NCBI GenBank assembly: GCA_031216445.1
Contig: CM062211.1
Location: 1,872,001-1,936,000, forward strand
Source of the DNA: Lateolabrax maculatus
Taxonomy: Eukaryota > Chordata > Actinopteri > Acropomatiformes > Lateolabracidae
Length of the DNA stretch: 64,000 nucleotides
Reading direction: 5' to 3'
Positions 32,847-45,165 of this stretch are shown piece after piece (within the stretch, counting starts at the first letter, position 1; each line of letters opens with the position of its first letter). The position numbers and the translations under genes were made by a program. The notes beneath the pieces were generated by a model that saw nothing but the letters and a program-made list of their open reading frames with translations, did not search any database and was not told the origin of the DNA.

Positions 32847-33042
32847 GTCGATGCAGATGGCCGCCCACCCAGAGCCCGGTTCTTCTCGAGGTTTCTACCT
32901 GTTAAAAAGGAGTTCTTCCTCACCATTGTCGCCAAGTGATTGCTCATGCTGGGAACTTTTGGGTCGCTGTAAATAATATTTTAAAGAGTATGGTCTAGAC
33001 TTACTCTTTGGCGCTTTACAAATAAAATTGACCTGACTTGAC
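32847..33042 (+). mobile_element. L2-type LINE 3'-end fragment, copy 1
   Basis: Shares with 63479-63708 the segment starting TCGATGCAGATGGCCGCCCA and including GAGGTTTCTACCTGTTAAAA, GGGAACT.TTGGGTC.CTGT and AGAGTATGGTCTAGAC. It ends in GGCGCTTTACAAATAAAATTGACCTGACTTGAC, a short TTGAC-type tail given here in two parts of the description. Fish LINE-2 and allied SINE tails end this way. A deletion removed the AAGTGTCTTGAGATAAC part present in the second copy. Confidence 0.75.
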
Positions 33043-34081
33043 GCTACAGGTTTTGTTTTTGCAGCTGTTCCAATCTGTTCTGTCTCTGTCTGCTCTGGCC
33101 TCTCCAAAGTAACTGCTGGGATCTCAGGAACAGGCCCAGCAGAGCAACAAACAACAGCAGTCACACGATCTGACGGGAATGTGAGATCTCTTCCTGTACC
33201 CCCTAAAGACAGTTAAAGTTAATTTAAAATCATCACTGTCCTCTTTGGTGGCATGAAGGTGTGCACCAACTGATATCCACTAACGGGGCGTTTATTTTCC
33301 TTAGAGATCTTTAAGTTGGTGAAAATGCCGTTCTAGGGCTGCAAAACTGAAGGCATTTCTCCGCTGATGCTGCAGGAGTCACCAAGGAGCTGCGCTTCAG
33401 CTTTCAGCGACTGTGGTGCACACACACATACACACGACACACACACAAAGACACCCTTGCATAAATACATATCAGACGACTTGGTTTGCGACTGAAAGTG
33501 TGATCCGGGAGAAATTAATTTTACGTCCAGTCAGATCCATTCATCTGCATTAAATACTTGTCGAACAGAAGTTATTACTAGGGAAAGTGTGTAAGTGAGT
33601 TCATCGGCGGCTGTGCTGAGATCACATTACACACACACATACACACACGATAAGGTAGTTTGAGTCATGCAGTTTAGCAGATAAATCTATGGTAGATAAG
33701 GCCAAAGCACACTAATATTATACTATATGCTATATATGTATGTGTTTGTCTATATATAGGAGCGGAGCATCACACTAGACCTGATTCTATCTCAATTTTC
33801 CAGCAGTGTTCAGACTGTCTAAACCAGTAAAATATGATAATGCATGCCATTAAACATATTTACAACCCTTCATAAAATCACAGAGGCTGCCCGTCTCTCA
33901 TATCATATTTCCCATTTATCACCAATGTGGTTACTGTGTGGATACCCTTATTTATATGACAGTATGTAATAGCTTTAAGATCCTAATCCTCCCACACAGT
34001 GCGGCCGTGTGAAACATCTGTCAGGAAAACAAGGGAGGCGGTAGGTGGATGAATCACCCTCTCCCCCTCCCTCATGCACAG

Positions 34082-34233
34082 TGGAGGTGCCCTTGTGCAA
34101 AGTGGTGAAGCCCCAGCTGCTCCGGCGGAGTGGCTCACAGGCCGGCAGTACAAGGCTGTTGGCGAAGAAGGGTATTCTCCGGGTAACTGTGTGGGGCTGT
34201 ATGAGTTTGAGGGAGGACAATGGAACAGAGCGG
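34082..34233 (+). other. Possible coding exon of an unidentified gene
   Basis: A pyrimidine-rich acceptor (CTCTCCCCCTCCCTCATGCACAG region, ending 34081) and a consensus donor (GTGAGC at 34234) bound 152 bp that is far richer in GC than its surroundings. Two + frames are open throughout: one reads EVPLCKVVKPQLLRRSGSQA at its start, the other contains EGYSPGNCVGLYEFEGGQWN. I recognise neither. A minus-strand frame is also open. It may be an exon of a gene whose other exons lie outside the window. Confidence 0.3.
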
Positions 34234-34396
34234 TGAGCTCTGCTGTCACCCTGTAGATAAATAATGGTTCAAACAGTCAAATAAAAACTGTCTTTACCAA
34301 AACAAAAACAACATTACAAAACATAACACTATTATTATGTAGAATGAGATTTTTTGTGTTGTTTTACTTTGTCTGCAAACATTATGATTGATGTGC

Positions 34397-34500
34397 AGAG
34401 ATGGAAAGACTACTAGAATGTTATACTCAAGTAAAAGTAATGGTGTCAAAATGTACTTAGATAAAAGTAAAGTAATTGAGGTAAAATGAGTAAACGTTAC
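34397..34500. mobile_element. Fragment of a 'CTCAAGTAAAAGTA' miniature element
   Basis: Contains AGAGATGGAAAGACTACTAGA, TACTCAAGTAAAAGTAATG and AAAATGTACTTAGATAAAAGT in the order typical of a very common fish hAT-derived MITE end. Only one end is present; a second shard with GAGATGGAAAGA lies near 52300. Confidence 0.55.
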
Positions 34501-35376
34501 TTTGTCATATGATCATATTTTGCCACTGTTAAATTAAAGAATACCTTTAATAAATTGTATTAAATGTCAATCCAACACCACCAGTGGTTCCACTAGTTGG
34601 AACAGCTCACCTTCTAAAGCATCAGGAACAGAAGCTTTATGTTCAAACCAACAATAAATTGCATTTCTATAGACGCATTCTATAGACGATCAGAAAGTGT
34701 GCCTGGAGTCGAACAGCTGAGAGTTGGCTTGACGCTAGTTGCAATGGCGGAAGCAGCATTAGTCTTCGTTGCTGATGAAGTGGATGCAGTAGAAATCCCA
34801 CTATTATTTTATGGAGGTGGACATGATGAACACTTTGACACTATTAGGGTTTTTTTTCTAATAAGTCAAAAGCTACTTAAATAAAGATATAGAAAACAAA
34901 ACAAAACAGAATTCTTCAGCAGGCATTGTATTAGAGGTTGTATGATGTGTACATCGTGTAGTGCAAACAGCAATTACAATTCCTAGACTGTTTGTAATGA
35001 CTGATTGTAATGATTTGGTTTAACCTTAAGGGTATATGAGAATTGCTAGAAATAACAGCTCACTACAAACGAATGTGACTTAAGTATCTGTTCATTGTCA
35101 AAAAAAATCAATACAGGGAGTTGAATACTTCATGTAGGAGGCAGAACCTCTTATTGCTTTTCCAAACACTTTGGGTCAGTGCTTTTGACCAGTTTGCATT
35201 TATGGAGAAACACAGACACGTTAAATTGTTAATGTCAAAAGTGTGTGTCATTAAATACTTGTGTTATTGCTTAAGTTCATGCAGATAAACATTGTGGAAC
35301 AATGATGAAAAATAATAATGGAAGTGTCTGAAATGGGAAAAGTGGGAATTTTTGCGGAGCCAGTTGGAGAGTTTGA

Positions 35377-35574
35377 TCAATAGCATGGGGTAATATCTCC
35401 CAATGAGCTAGCTCCCAGCTCCATCTGTTGTACAACACAGTAGTTGTTGATGTCTTTCTCTGTAAATTGAGTTAGATCCATCACAGTGAGCAAGTTGTTG
35501 TACTCATCTGTCTGAACGGCATTCTGTGAGTCTTGTGCACTGCCAAGTCCTTCACAATCTTCTCCAGGTTCCAC
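35377..35574 (-). other. Unrecognised coding-like open frame, 65 codons
   Basis: It reads MEPGEDCEGLGSAQDSQNAV and continues to DLTQFTEKDINNYCVVQQME, ending ITPCY. The composition is balanced and acidic, unlike random AT-rich translation. Just upstream on this strand is a possible acceptor (TTAAGCAG) and a 32-bp tandem repeat. It could be a gene fragment, a transposon-derived frame or chance. A second coding-like minus frame (FGSDEQPQFFMGEKPEIGKK) lies near 35900-35990. Confidence 0.25.
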
Positions 35575-35584
35575 TTCTCTGCTT

Positions 35585-35696
35585 AACCAGTCCCCTCAGC
35601 CTCTCTGTCCCACTGTAACCAGTCCCCTCAGCTTCTCTGTCCCACTGTAACCAGTCCCCTCAGCATCTCTGTTCTTCTGTAACTAGTCCCCTCAGC
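35585..35696. repeat. 32-bp tandem repeat, 3.5 copies
   Basis: Units at 35585-35616, 35617-35648, 35649-35680 and a half unit to 35696, each beginning AACCAGTCCCCTCAGC (AACTAG in the last). Units 1 and 2 differ by one base. Confidence 0.95.
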
Positions 35697-36594
35697 CCAG
35701 TGCTTTTTTGAAGTTGATATTTTCCACCACTATTGGTGAGAATGGATGGAAAGGCAACAGAATGGCATTGTGCTGATTATGTTCTAATATATGTACATCA
35801 AATTTGACAGCATTTTTTGCTCAGCACATTTGCAGTGAGCACACAACGGTTGCTCACTTGTGGCTTATAAAGCTCCAGTCAATATCATCAATGGCAGCCA
35901 AGGATCTGCTGCAGGAATCTTTTTTTTCCAATCTCTGGCTTCTCTCCCATAAAGAACTGTGGCTGCTCATCTGAGCCAAAGCAACAAATATGCCACCTCG
36001 CCTCATATGGCCTCAGCTGTTGAATTCAACCTGGATGAAAATTACAGCAAACTGGTGTTGTGACTGGGAATGTCATGCACTGAGAGGATTATTAAAGAAG
36101 GCCCAGTAAGACTCTGTCTTGTTCTTTTCTGCCTCTGGAAGCAGAGAGATGCGCAGTGAGAATATGAGCACGATTGGTTGTGGCAGCCCATTGTGCCAGT
36201 ACAATTGTTTGGCTTCAATAAAGAAAAGCTTGAAAGGTTACATTACAGCTCACAGTAAGTGTATGGAGAAGCAGTATGCTCTCAACATTATATTGACTGT
36301 GACTCCAGGGGCCAGATATATATAAACTGACCAGCATACACATGGTTTTCTTAAGTGTTCTGATTGTGGGATTTTTTGCAGTCAACACAGTGATCAATAA
36401 AATGCCAGTTAGAGGCTCATTTCTGATGAAGAGTGTGACTTTAATAACGTTTATGTGATTTCATCATTCCCTTTATTCATACTGGAGGCTTTCCCTGCAC
36501 CACTATGTCATGTGATGCACTTTGTAAATGTTATTGCTGAATGTGTTTTTCTGTGCTGTTTGTCTTTTTTTCCTCTCTTTGCTTGTTCTGCCCA

Positions 36595-36860
36595 GGTACA
36601 CCTGACCAGTCCTCAGTGAGGTGCACCTGGCTCAAGAGAGGAAGTGGTTAAAGCTCCAGCCTTGTGTTTTAGTAAGGGAGTGAGTGTCTTTATTTGCTTT
36701 TTGACTATTGTTTTGTATCCTTGATTTGGTGTCTCAGTTGTTTGTGTGTCTTTTTTTAATAAATCTCTCTTTCAAGGGGTTTGGTCTGTTCTACTTTGGG
36801 TCAATAGTGGGTTGTCGTTCATCCCACAGGCCTTGCCACAGGGTGGGGCGTAACAGTAAA
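36595..36860. other. LTR-like or gene-end-like segment, unassigned
   Basis: Contains a TTTTTAATAAATCTCTCTTTC signal-like stretch and a GGGGCGTAACAG end. It resembles the R-U5 parts of some fish LTR elements, but no partner end or target duplication was found. Confidence 0.2.
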
Positions 36861-38006
36861 GTCTGTGTCATGAGCTCCTCATCTACATATTATATCACTG
36901 TGCAAGAGGAAATCAGGCTTGTTCATGTGCGCCCACTTCCAACAGTGACTGAGATACGCATGTGAACATACGTGTTTGTGTCCAACATGCTTACTTTCAC
37001 AGGAGGTGATTCATTTGTATTTAATCCAACGTCGTTATAAAAATCACATCTTTTTGTCATTGTAATGCTACTTCCTTTTTTTTCTTTTTAAATAATTATC
37101 TGTGAACTCCTGTTGGGATTGTCCATACTGCACACCCTCAGTCAGGCTGTGTCTCCGGCACATCATGTGCTCTCCGATATCCTCCCTGCCTACTGTCAAC
37201 TTTCTTTAGACTTTCTCTTCCCTTCACTCCCTGTAGAAAACCCCACATCTCCTCTAACCAACTCCCTTTCTTTGGTTTCTCCACCTCTTCTTTATGCACC
37301 AGTGTCTCCCCGTCCTTCATCAGCTATGCCATCTACAGAGTGTGCTTTGCTGCTCGGGCCCTCAGGCGTTGCCTCTCCTGAGTGATTTATTGTCTTCCCA
37401 GGCTTCTTTGAATGCTCCCAGCTCCTCCATCTGCCTCCCTCCCCTCCTGACAAGAGAGAGGAGGAAACTTCCACCACCGGGACATCACTGTACCGTTCAC
37501 CAGCCTCACATCCAAAGATCACTGTACTCTGTGCTGAGCTGGCTGATGCTTGAAGGCTTTTTTGCCATGTGCTCTGGCAACAGGAATCGTGGTTTGACAG
37601 ATGTGGGTTTTTGAAGACTGACAGGGTTGTTGCGTGGTAGAAACAGCTTTTAGTCGATCAGGTGGTGCTAAGCGTCTCCAACATTTAAAAGAAAAACAAA
37701 TCAGATAAGGAGACACAAAGATTAAAAGCAGAAGGCCTCTCTCATAAGCAACTATAGACAATAAATGTTAGACAACAATACAATCTGCACAACTGTTTAA
37801 TGGATTGTTTTTACAGAGCCAACTTCCTGGCAAAACTGTTTCTTAACTGTCACTTGGTGTTCCATTCAGTTAGCCCTCATTTACTACTGAGATGCAGGAA
37901 AGGACAAATAAAGGTAAAGAGGAAGCAGGGAAAGTAGGGGAAGTAGTGGTCAATTGTAACTGTTTTTACAGTTTCAAAAATGTTTAGGAAACAAACCCCA
38001 GTAGAA

Positions 38007-38050
38007 AGTCAAGTCAAGTCAAATCAATTGTATTTGTATAGCGCCAAAAG
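38007..38050 (-). mobile_element. L2/SINE-type 3' tail fragment, reversed
   Basis: GTCAAGTCAAGTCAAATCAA followed by TTGTATTTGTATAGCGCC is the reverse complement of the GGCGCTATACAAATA..TTGACTTGAC tail seen at 63675-63708. Only the tail is present. Confidence 0.7.
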
Positions 38051-38344
38051 AAGAGAAAGAAAGCTTGTATTTGTATTAAAGTTTGCTAAATGTGCCCACA
38101 TGCAGTTGTGATTTGTGAATTCTACATAATAATTAATAAAAATCCTACACTGTCACAGTCGTCTCAGCAACTACAGGATGAAATAGATTTTGTTCGGTGT
38201 TATTTGACAGTCAGAGAGAGAGACAGGAAAAAAGGGGAGATTGAGGAGTGTGACATGCAGCAAAGGTCCCCCGACCAGGAGTGGAATGGTTGGTGTGGTA
38301 TGCCCCTTAAACATCAGGCTAAAGGGGCACCCTGGTCACAGAAA

Positions 38345-38560
38345 AGTACAGCATTTTGGTAAATACACTCATTTGCTTTCTTCTTGAGAATGAGATGAGA
38401 AGATGGATATCAATATCATGTCTGTGTGTTCAATACAGAGCGGGAGTCAGGATGTGGTTAGCCTAGCTTAGCATAAAGACTGGAAGCAAGGGGAAACAGC
38501 TAGCCTGGCTTAGCCAAAGAAAAAGAAAATCCTACTACCAACACCTCTAATCAGAAGACT
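38345..38560. repeat. Dispersed repeat 'GCTTAGCATAAAGACTGG' family, copy 2
   Basis: Same orientation as the copy at 22578-22795. Shared blocks include GATGGATATCA.T.TCATGTC and AGCTTAGCATAAAGACTGGA. Confidence 0.75.
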
Positions 38561-40090
38561 ATTTCTTTCCATTTTTAACTGGGTGGATGGGAGTGCGCCA
38601 CCTCATCCTCTTTTGCGCAATAACTCATTCTCGCTTGCAGGTTTTTGCTAACAAGGGGGACGGTATCCCCCCTCAAATCACCTACTGCCTGTCATGCTCA
38701 GAGATCAACATGATGTAACTGGTTTGTTTAATCTTTCTGATTTAATAGTTTCAGAACCTTTGAGTGTGGTCAGAGGTCCATAATTCCTTTCAACCCATAC
38801 ATGCTGACGAAGCGTAGACTTTAAAATCAACAAACACCTGTGTGCAGCTATTGTTTTGTGTGCAAACAAGACATGTAACTGAGCATGGGAGACTCAAATA
38901 TGACTCAAACATGTTTCTAACTTCAGGAAAAGACGGTATTCCAACTGGCTGGTGTAATGACTACACCCACCCTCCCCTCTACAATCATAGAGTCAAGCTT
39001 TTTCTTATGAGGAAAAATCCGATTCTCCACCCTCATTCTATTGCAGCTGGTTTAATGGCAGTGGGCACTCTCCTCCGTAATCATTGTCATAAAAAGACAT
39101 AAAAAGCATACATATGAAAACTGATGAGGCTATTTATTTCTTTATCTCTGTCAGCAAGAGGTCCTTCCTGTCAGGAGTGAATGGTAATGCTCCTCTAACT
39201 GCCCAGAAATGGCCGGAGGAAAGTGCTGATGCCAGAGAGAATAGGGAGGGGAAGCTATCTTCTTTTCATTTCTTAATTACACTAACAACAGAGAATACTG
39301 GCATTACTGCTAGGTTTACAATCCTCTGTAACACTTCTTTAACTACACATTGTGCACACATTGGTTTGAGGAAAAGCACAGTCATGTTCTCTGTATTTGT
39401 GTGCACACACTGCATGTGTATGTACATTGTGCAAGCTCAGGTTATTGTTACTGCTATTATATTTGTGTCTCAGTTCAGATGAGATGATGGGACACTTAGA
39501 GAACAGCAAAAGATTTTTGCACACACATAAGTTAAGAAACTGGGCTGTGTAGCTGAATTGGCCAACTAGCTTAGTTAGCTACTGCTTCTCTGGCAGAAAT
39601 GAGCTATCTACCTACCAAAATAGCGAGATTGCAAGGAATTAATGTGCAGATTAACTTACAAATGGAATTTCATAAAGGTTTCGCAAAATTGCTGTGAATT
39701 AATGGTTATGGTCTGATGACGTGCAGGAGAAAACACTACACACAGGCAGTCTCACGCTACTGATACAGCTGGTCTCACAGGTGGGAATTGTGATCACAAT
39801 ATCACGATGCCGATAAAGAAATCAGGAATGTCTGGATAAATGCACCTTCATGACCCCCAACCTACGTTTTCTCTCCATATTAGTTTGATTTACCTGGGGG
39901 TTTGTTTACAATCCGTCAGATCGTAGATTGCTTGTTTTTCTGTTTTCTCGTCAAACCTCTTTTTAGTGACGTCACCATGTGCCCACATCTCCCAAATGAC
40001 CTTGGTGAGTGTAATGTCACCATAACCGATCGGAGCTGATGGCCAGAGCCACGAAAATAAAACCCAAGTGTAATAAACTGTAGTTTTCTA

Positions 40091-40479
40091 TTAACCCTCC
40101 TGTTGTGTTCATTTGTCAGGAACAGCAAAAATGTTCCCGGGTCAGTGTGACCCAGTGCATGTTTAATCATCCAAAAGTTATTAGAAACCAGAAAGATCCT
40201 AATACCTCATTGCTAACAGCATTACTAACAATTCAATCAATATTAGGGCCTCACAGATCATAGTTCCATTAGGTCAATTCACTTATGTACATTGGAAAAA
40301 CCTAGATATAAAATATATTAGCTTTACATAACATCACATTTCGTTTTCTATTTTTAAACCTTTTTTTGTTTTTCATGGGGAGATGTTAATAGAGATGGGA
40401 CAGCTCTTCTGTTCAGGGTCAAATTGACATGTTCACTTAAGGACCTTTGAATGTCAAAATGACACAACTGCTTAGTTAA
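40091..40479. mobile_element. piggyBac-type miniature element, probable
   Basis: TTAA occurs at both ends (40091-40094, 40476-40479), the target duplication used by piggyBac. The ends are imperfect inverted repeats: TTAACCCTCCTGTTGTGTTC at left and, in reverse complement, TTAACTAAGCAGTTGTGTCA at right. Internal motifs GGGTCAGTGTGACC and GGGTCAAATTGACA are near-palindromes. There is no transposase frame. Confidence 0.55.
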
Positions 40480-41952
40480 TGCTACTTTGAACAGTTCTCT
40501 GTGCATCTCTGAAATATATCCGTTTGCTATGTACCTCACACTGGAATTATATAATAAGCAATAATGCATAAAGATTACAGTGCATAGCCGTCATTCATTC
40601 TGCAAGCTGACTGACACCCCCCCCATGCAGAACTGGTCATCCCTCTTCTTCCGTGGTATGTCCTGACACATCTACCAGCTCCTCCTTTAGTCTATTTATA
40701 TCGAAACCAAGCGCTAACTTGGACTAACTCAAGGGAGCTAATGATTTGCATGCATAGATCATCAACAGCTCTATCCCTGATAAACTCTATCTTAATAAAG
40801 CAGTAAAGTAAGTTGCTGTGATTCTGTATTAGAAGATGGCGATAGCTCAGAGACATCAGGGCTTTAGGTCTCTTTCTGCCTGCCGGTTGTCTCCTATTGA
40901 TGATGCAGTAGAGGGGAAGTCAGGGCTGTTGTTGATGTATAGGTTTGTCCTCTTCCATTAAAGCAGGTAGGACTCACAGGACGAGATGTTCAATGAAGAA
41001 GCCAGTCTTCAGTGAGACATGGGACAAGGGAGCGAGTTAGTGCTGAGCCAGGAACAAGACAGAGTTTCTCCATTTGACTGGTTGTTGTGAATGTGGTTCA
41101 ATAAAAATATATCTACATACAAATGTAATTGTGGAGAAACCCCTGAGTGGCATCTTTCCCCAGGTTTGGATTTTTCACATTAATAAAAATATTAGATAAA
41201 TCTGTTTTGTATTTTGTTCCAAATAAATGTATAGATTGACACATTCATCCCCATGAGCAGATTTCTAAAATGTTTTTTTTATGTTTGTAATTTTATTAAA
41301 AATGTACAAATGGCAGATGTTACTGCATTTATGATATATCAAAATTAACTTACATTTGGTGACCAGAGTGTTACATGGAGGTGGGAACAGTAACCAGGGA
41401 AATTATTGGTAAATCTTTTAAAAACAACTTACAATCATACTTGCAGGATAATACATTAAATCCATACTGCTATTTAAATAAACATGTGTGTATTTTTTGC
41501 CCTTATTGGTAGAGTATGTTTCTAAGTCAGGGACTTTTTCACCAGATCTCCCATATATAAGACGATGATAATGATGATTATGATGGGGAAACACAACTGT
41601 AAAGAAAAGAGTTAAGATTTTAGTCCCCAAAGCTAACCCTAAACCCATGTCCTAACCTCAGACTGAGTTTAACTGAACGAGTCCCACATGCTGCAGTGCA
41701 GCCAATCTGCTCAGGTCCTCTCTGCCGCTGATGTAGAAACAGCAGTGAGGACCTGAGCAGACTGATCATCCCACTTCTCTGCTTTTCATTCAGAGGAGGC
41801 TGCTGGTTGGGATCCTGTTTTAAACCAGCACTTATACAGGCTATGCCATTCCCAAGTGTTAACACTGATCCCGCTGCGCTGCCCCACAGAGAGAGAGCAG
41901 GCTCTGAATGATACGCTGCAGCAGGTTTTCCCACGAAAGGTGCGAGATGAGC

Positions 41953-42019
41953 TTAGAGTGGAATAACGAGGATGACGGCAGCTCCCACGATGACGACGGC
42001 TATGCCCTGAGATGTTATT
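41953..42019 (-). other. Possible terminal exon encoding a hydrophobic tail, unconfirmed
   Basis: On the minus strand an acceptor-like CACATTTCAG is followed, in one frame, by ITSQGIAVVIVGAAVILVIP-L and a stop (TAA, complement of 41953-41955): an uninterrupted membrane-anchor-like segment ending a protein. The same frame is open again beyond the stop for about 105 codons. On the + strand the same bases read an acidic tract (EDDGSSHDDDGY). No upstream exon was identified and the pyrimidine tract is weak. Confidence 0.2.
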
Positions 42020-44954
42020 CTGAAATGTGATTGCACGGCACAGTATGTATAGCGATTCTCAAAATACTGGATGCATGCAGAAGAAAAAACACTGTTTCCT
42101 TAAAGCATGTGTAATATATGTTTTCAGAATGGATGACAAATAACAGCTTGCAGACCTGTTCGGACTGAAGTGCAGCTTAAAAAGCTTGATTATAGCACTT
42201 TACAATTAATATGCATTATAAATCAGTTCTTAGACAGGGCTTTTATGGTGATACAATCTGTTGGGTTTGTTAGAAATGTGTTCATCATCCATAATCACTG
42301 ACAGCTGTCTGTGATTTGAAAATGGCTACTGAAGTCTAATGAATTATACAGTGTGATTACTACAATCATGATGTAAAAACTTAACAGTGACAGTGCTAAT
42401 GACTGCTGTGTGTTTGATATCATATGCTTGATGCTGGAAAGGAACAAAGTTATGGACCTGTCCAGGCTTTAGAAGAGCCTCAGCACTATGCTGCAGCTGG
42501 TTTCTCTTTTATCTACAGTTCATTTAAGCATTATCTCCAAAGGCCACTGCTCCTGCAAACAGAGATTTTTAAAAGTTGCATTGTAGAGGCCTGTTTTAAA
42601 TGGCAGCCACAAAATGAGGGCAACATAATAAGGCACTATCAGCTCAGTGCAGCCTCACAACACAGTTTTCCTAAGTTTTCAGTGATTTCATAATTCCTGT
42701 GTATCACTGGGCACTCAGGATTTATTTTCAGCTTATCTCGCCCTCACATATTTTACTCAAAACATGCCCACTGGCACTAGTTAGGGCAGCCTTTCAGGGA
42801 ACTCAACAGAGCTAGCATGGCCCACTCTTTCTTAAAAAATGTCAGCTGTGCAGCTTGTTTCCACGGTCATACAGCAAGACATTCTGCACAAGTGGACAGT
42901 GTTTGCTACATTGCTAAAAAAAACCTTGTGGGGGTCCAATACTTCTGAAGGGCACTGAGCATGCTGCCAAAAATATAATTCAGTAATTTACCAAACCCCT
43001 AAAATCAAAATTTCCTAAAATAAGTTAAGGGATCTGCCAACATAGTGACATAATTTCCAATACAAACCAATGCTTGAAGACTTTTTCTATAATCATGTGT
43101 CATTTTCTTGACACTAACATTCATTTCTTAAAAATTTCTTAAGATGGGGGGGAATAATGTCACCCCAGTGGTAGAGCTCATTTATTATTTCATTTGTAAA
43201 CCTCTTAAAGCTGCACACAGTTTCACCCTGACATATTATCACCTTTTTTAGTAGTCATAGTTAATGTGCAAACAAACCTTTTGCCCATTTCTACCTCCAG
43301 CAGGCACAGAGCAACATTATCATTCATTTGCAATCGAGTTTGTGTCCCCCTGATGAATGTAAGTCCAACATTCAGTCTCTTTCAGCTCTGGTTTGGGTCT
43401 CTACCAACTCCTGAGGGAAATATCATGCTCTTTAGTGGGCTAGTCACTAAGATCAACACCTTTCTCATTACGTATATTTTTTTCTTCAGATAAACATATT
43501 GGTTGGTGCTGCTTTAAACTGTCAGGCAAGTCTCCATCTAAACTCATTTTGTGCATCCAAACATTGTTAAAACCCACAAAACGTCTGAGTACTGTAGTAG
43601 TGTAAACATTGCAGTATATAACTGAACAAGCAGATATAAAATGTATTCTGGGATGTCATCAGTGTGAAATAGAGAATCTTACCTAAGAGTTTAAGAAATA
43701 AAATTAAAAGATATACAATATAAAATGTGGCGGATGCTGCTGTCTTTACTTTGGAAGCCTATTAAATTACACTCACTTGTTCAGCAGTTTGAGTTCCAGC
43801 TGCTAAAGAAGAGCCAAAACCCAAATGTTGTGTACATGTGAATTCCCCAAAGGCAGCCCTCAAAGCCCCGTCTCTCCCCCTCAGAAATCAATACAGGCAT
43901 TTGTTCTCAGATGTCTTCATCGTGACATGTCTTTGCATGCTTAATGAACTTTCTCTGTTCACTGTCCAAGGCTGTATTGATCCTCAAAATGGCCGGTATT
44001 CAGCAGAGATCTCCATTCAGCCAGGGCAGAGCTGAAGCAGAGAGCTCCATAGATCAAGCAGACAGACAGAGCGCATTATGCTTCCTTTTCGGAGCCGGAC
44101 TGTTCCAGTCACTTTTCAGCTGCCGGCCATTTATCCACTGTCTACTGCAGACAGCTGGTTAAGAAAGGTGAAAAGGGGAAGTGCGGTGAATCTTAATCTA
44201 ATTAAATGCAGAGAGCCAGCGGGAAAGTCTCTATCAGCTGCTGACTTTCTCTGCAGATTTCTTTCCACTGATACCAGTGAATAATGAGCTCCAAGGTCAG
44301 CAGTCACAGAGCCACGCCTGGATTTACTCGTTCTACCACCTTCACCTCACTCTGCACAGAGCACGCTTCCAACATCACACACTTGGAATAACAAGAAACA
44401 GTCCCAACGCAGGGGTTTAGCACTAATCAGTGAGGGTTTGAATAGTTATCAGAATCAACTTTATGGGCCAAGTATGTTTCACTCTATTGCTCAGTAGGTC
44501 AATATACTTACACACAAGGCAGAGAACAAACTTCCAGGAGGACACAAATACTATGTATAAACTACTAAAATACTATAATAAATATATTATATTAAGTTAA
44601 AAGAAGAGTCATAGCGCCCATCTAGATTATATATTACATATTACCCATTTTTTAACATATCAATCATCTTGGTAGCATTAAAACTAGGAGGAGGTGCAAA
44701 TGGAAAGTTTTCTTTTCTTGTCATCTAACAGACATTACAAATAATTTGGTGCTAACCCCCTGAGGCCCAGTGTATTAGAACTGTCGTTAAATCTGTTTCA
44801 TTTTACATAAAACACCTGCATTGCAGTGAAACTCAAATCTTTGTATGAAAAGCCTTTGGGGCAGATATAAATCAGTCACAATGCCTAGTGTGGGATAATT
44901 CTGTTAATTGTGGGAAGGCTGAATTGATCCACTCCTTTGTTTTTCTAAAAGATG

Positions 44955-45165
44955 GCCCTCTTGGTCTTGATGTGGGACTTGGCTTGGTACTTGAAGTGGG
45001 ACTTGTTGGTCTTGATGTGAGTCTTCTTGGTCTAGACTTGGGCCTTGACTTGGGACTTATTGGTCTTAACGTGGGACTTGGCTTAGGACTTGTTGGTAAT
45101 GACTTGACTGGGGACTCGTGGGACTTGACCTGGGACTTCATAGCCAAGACTTGAGACTTACTTGT
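44955..45165. repeat. Degenerate minisatellite of GACTTG-type units
   Basis: Repeating GGACTTG, GGTCTTGATGTG and CTTGGCTTGG elements of about 10-25 bp. Both strands are open for about 90 codons in one frame (Leu/Gly/Asp-rich on +, Ser/Pro/Arg-rich on -), a by-product of the repeat. GACTTG minisatellites are common in fish. Confidence 0.8.

Larger units (their letters stand above)
26671..34081. other. Gene-poor stretch downstream of BRAF
   Basis: No recognisable gene. It includes a shard of the GCTTAGCA repeat (about 26940-26975), a segment with a thrice-repeated AATCTCAACTC motif (29670-30103), a possible alternative BRAF terminal exon (30261-30514), an L2-type 3' tail (32847-33042) and CA-rich patches near 33420 and 33630. 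Longer open frames here show no recognised domain. Confidence 0.6.

Noticed and set aside
43838..44284. Three overlapping + frames
   Set aside because: Possibly conserved non-coding DNA; none of the frames stands out and no domain is recognised.
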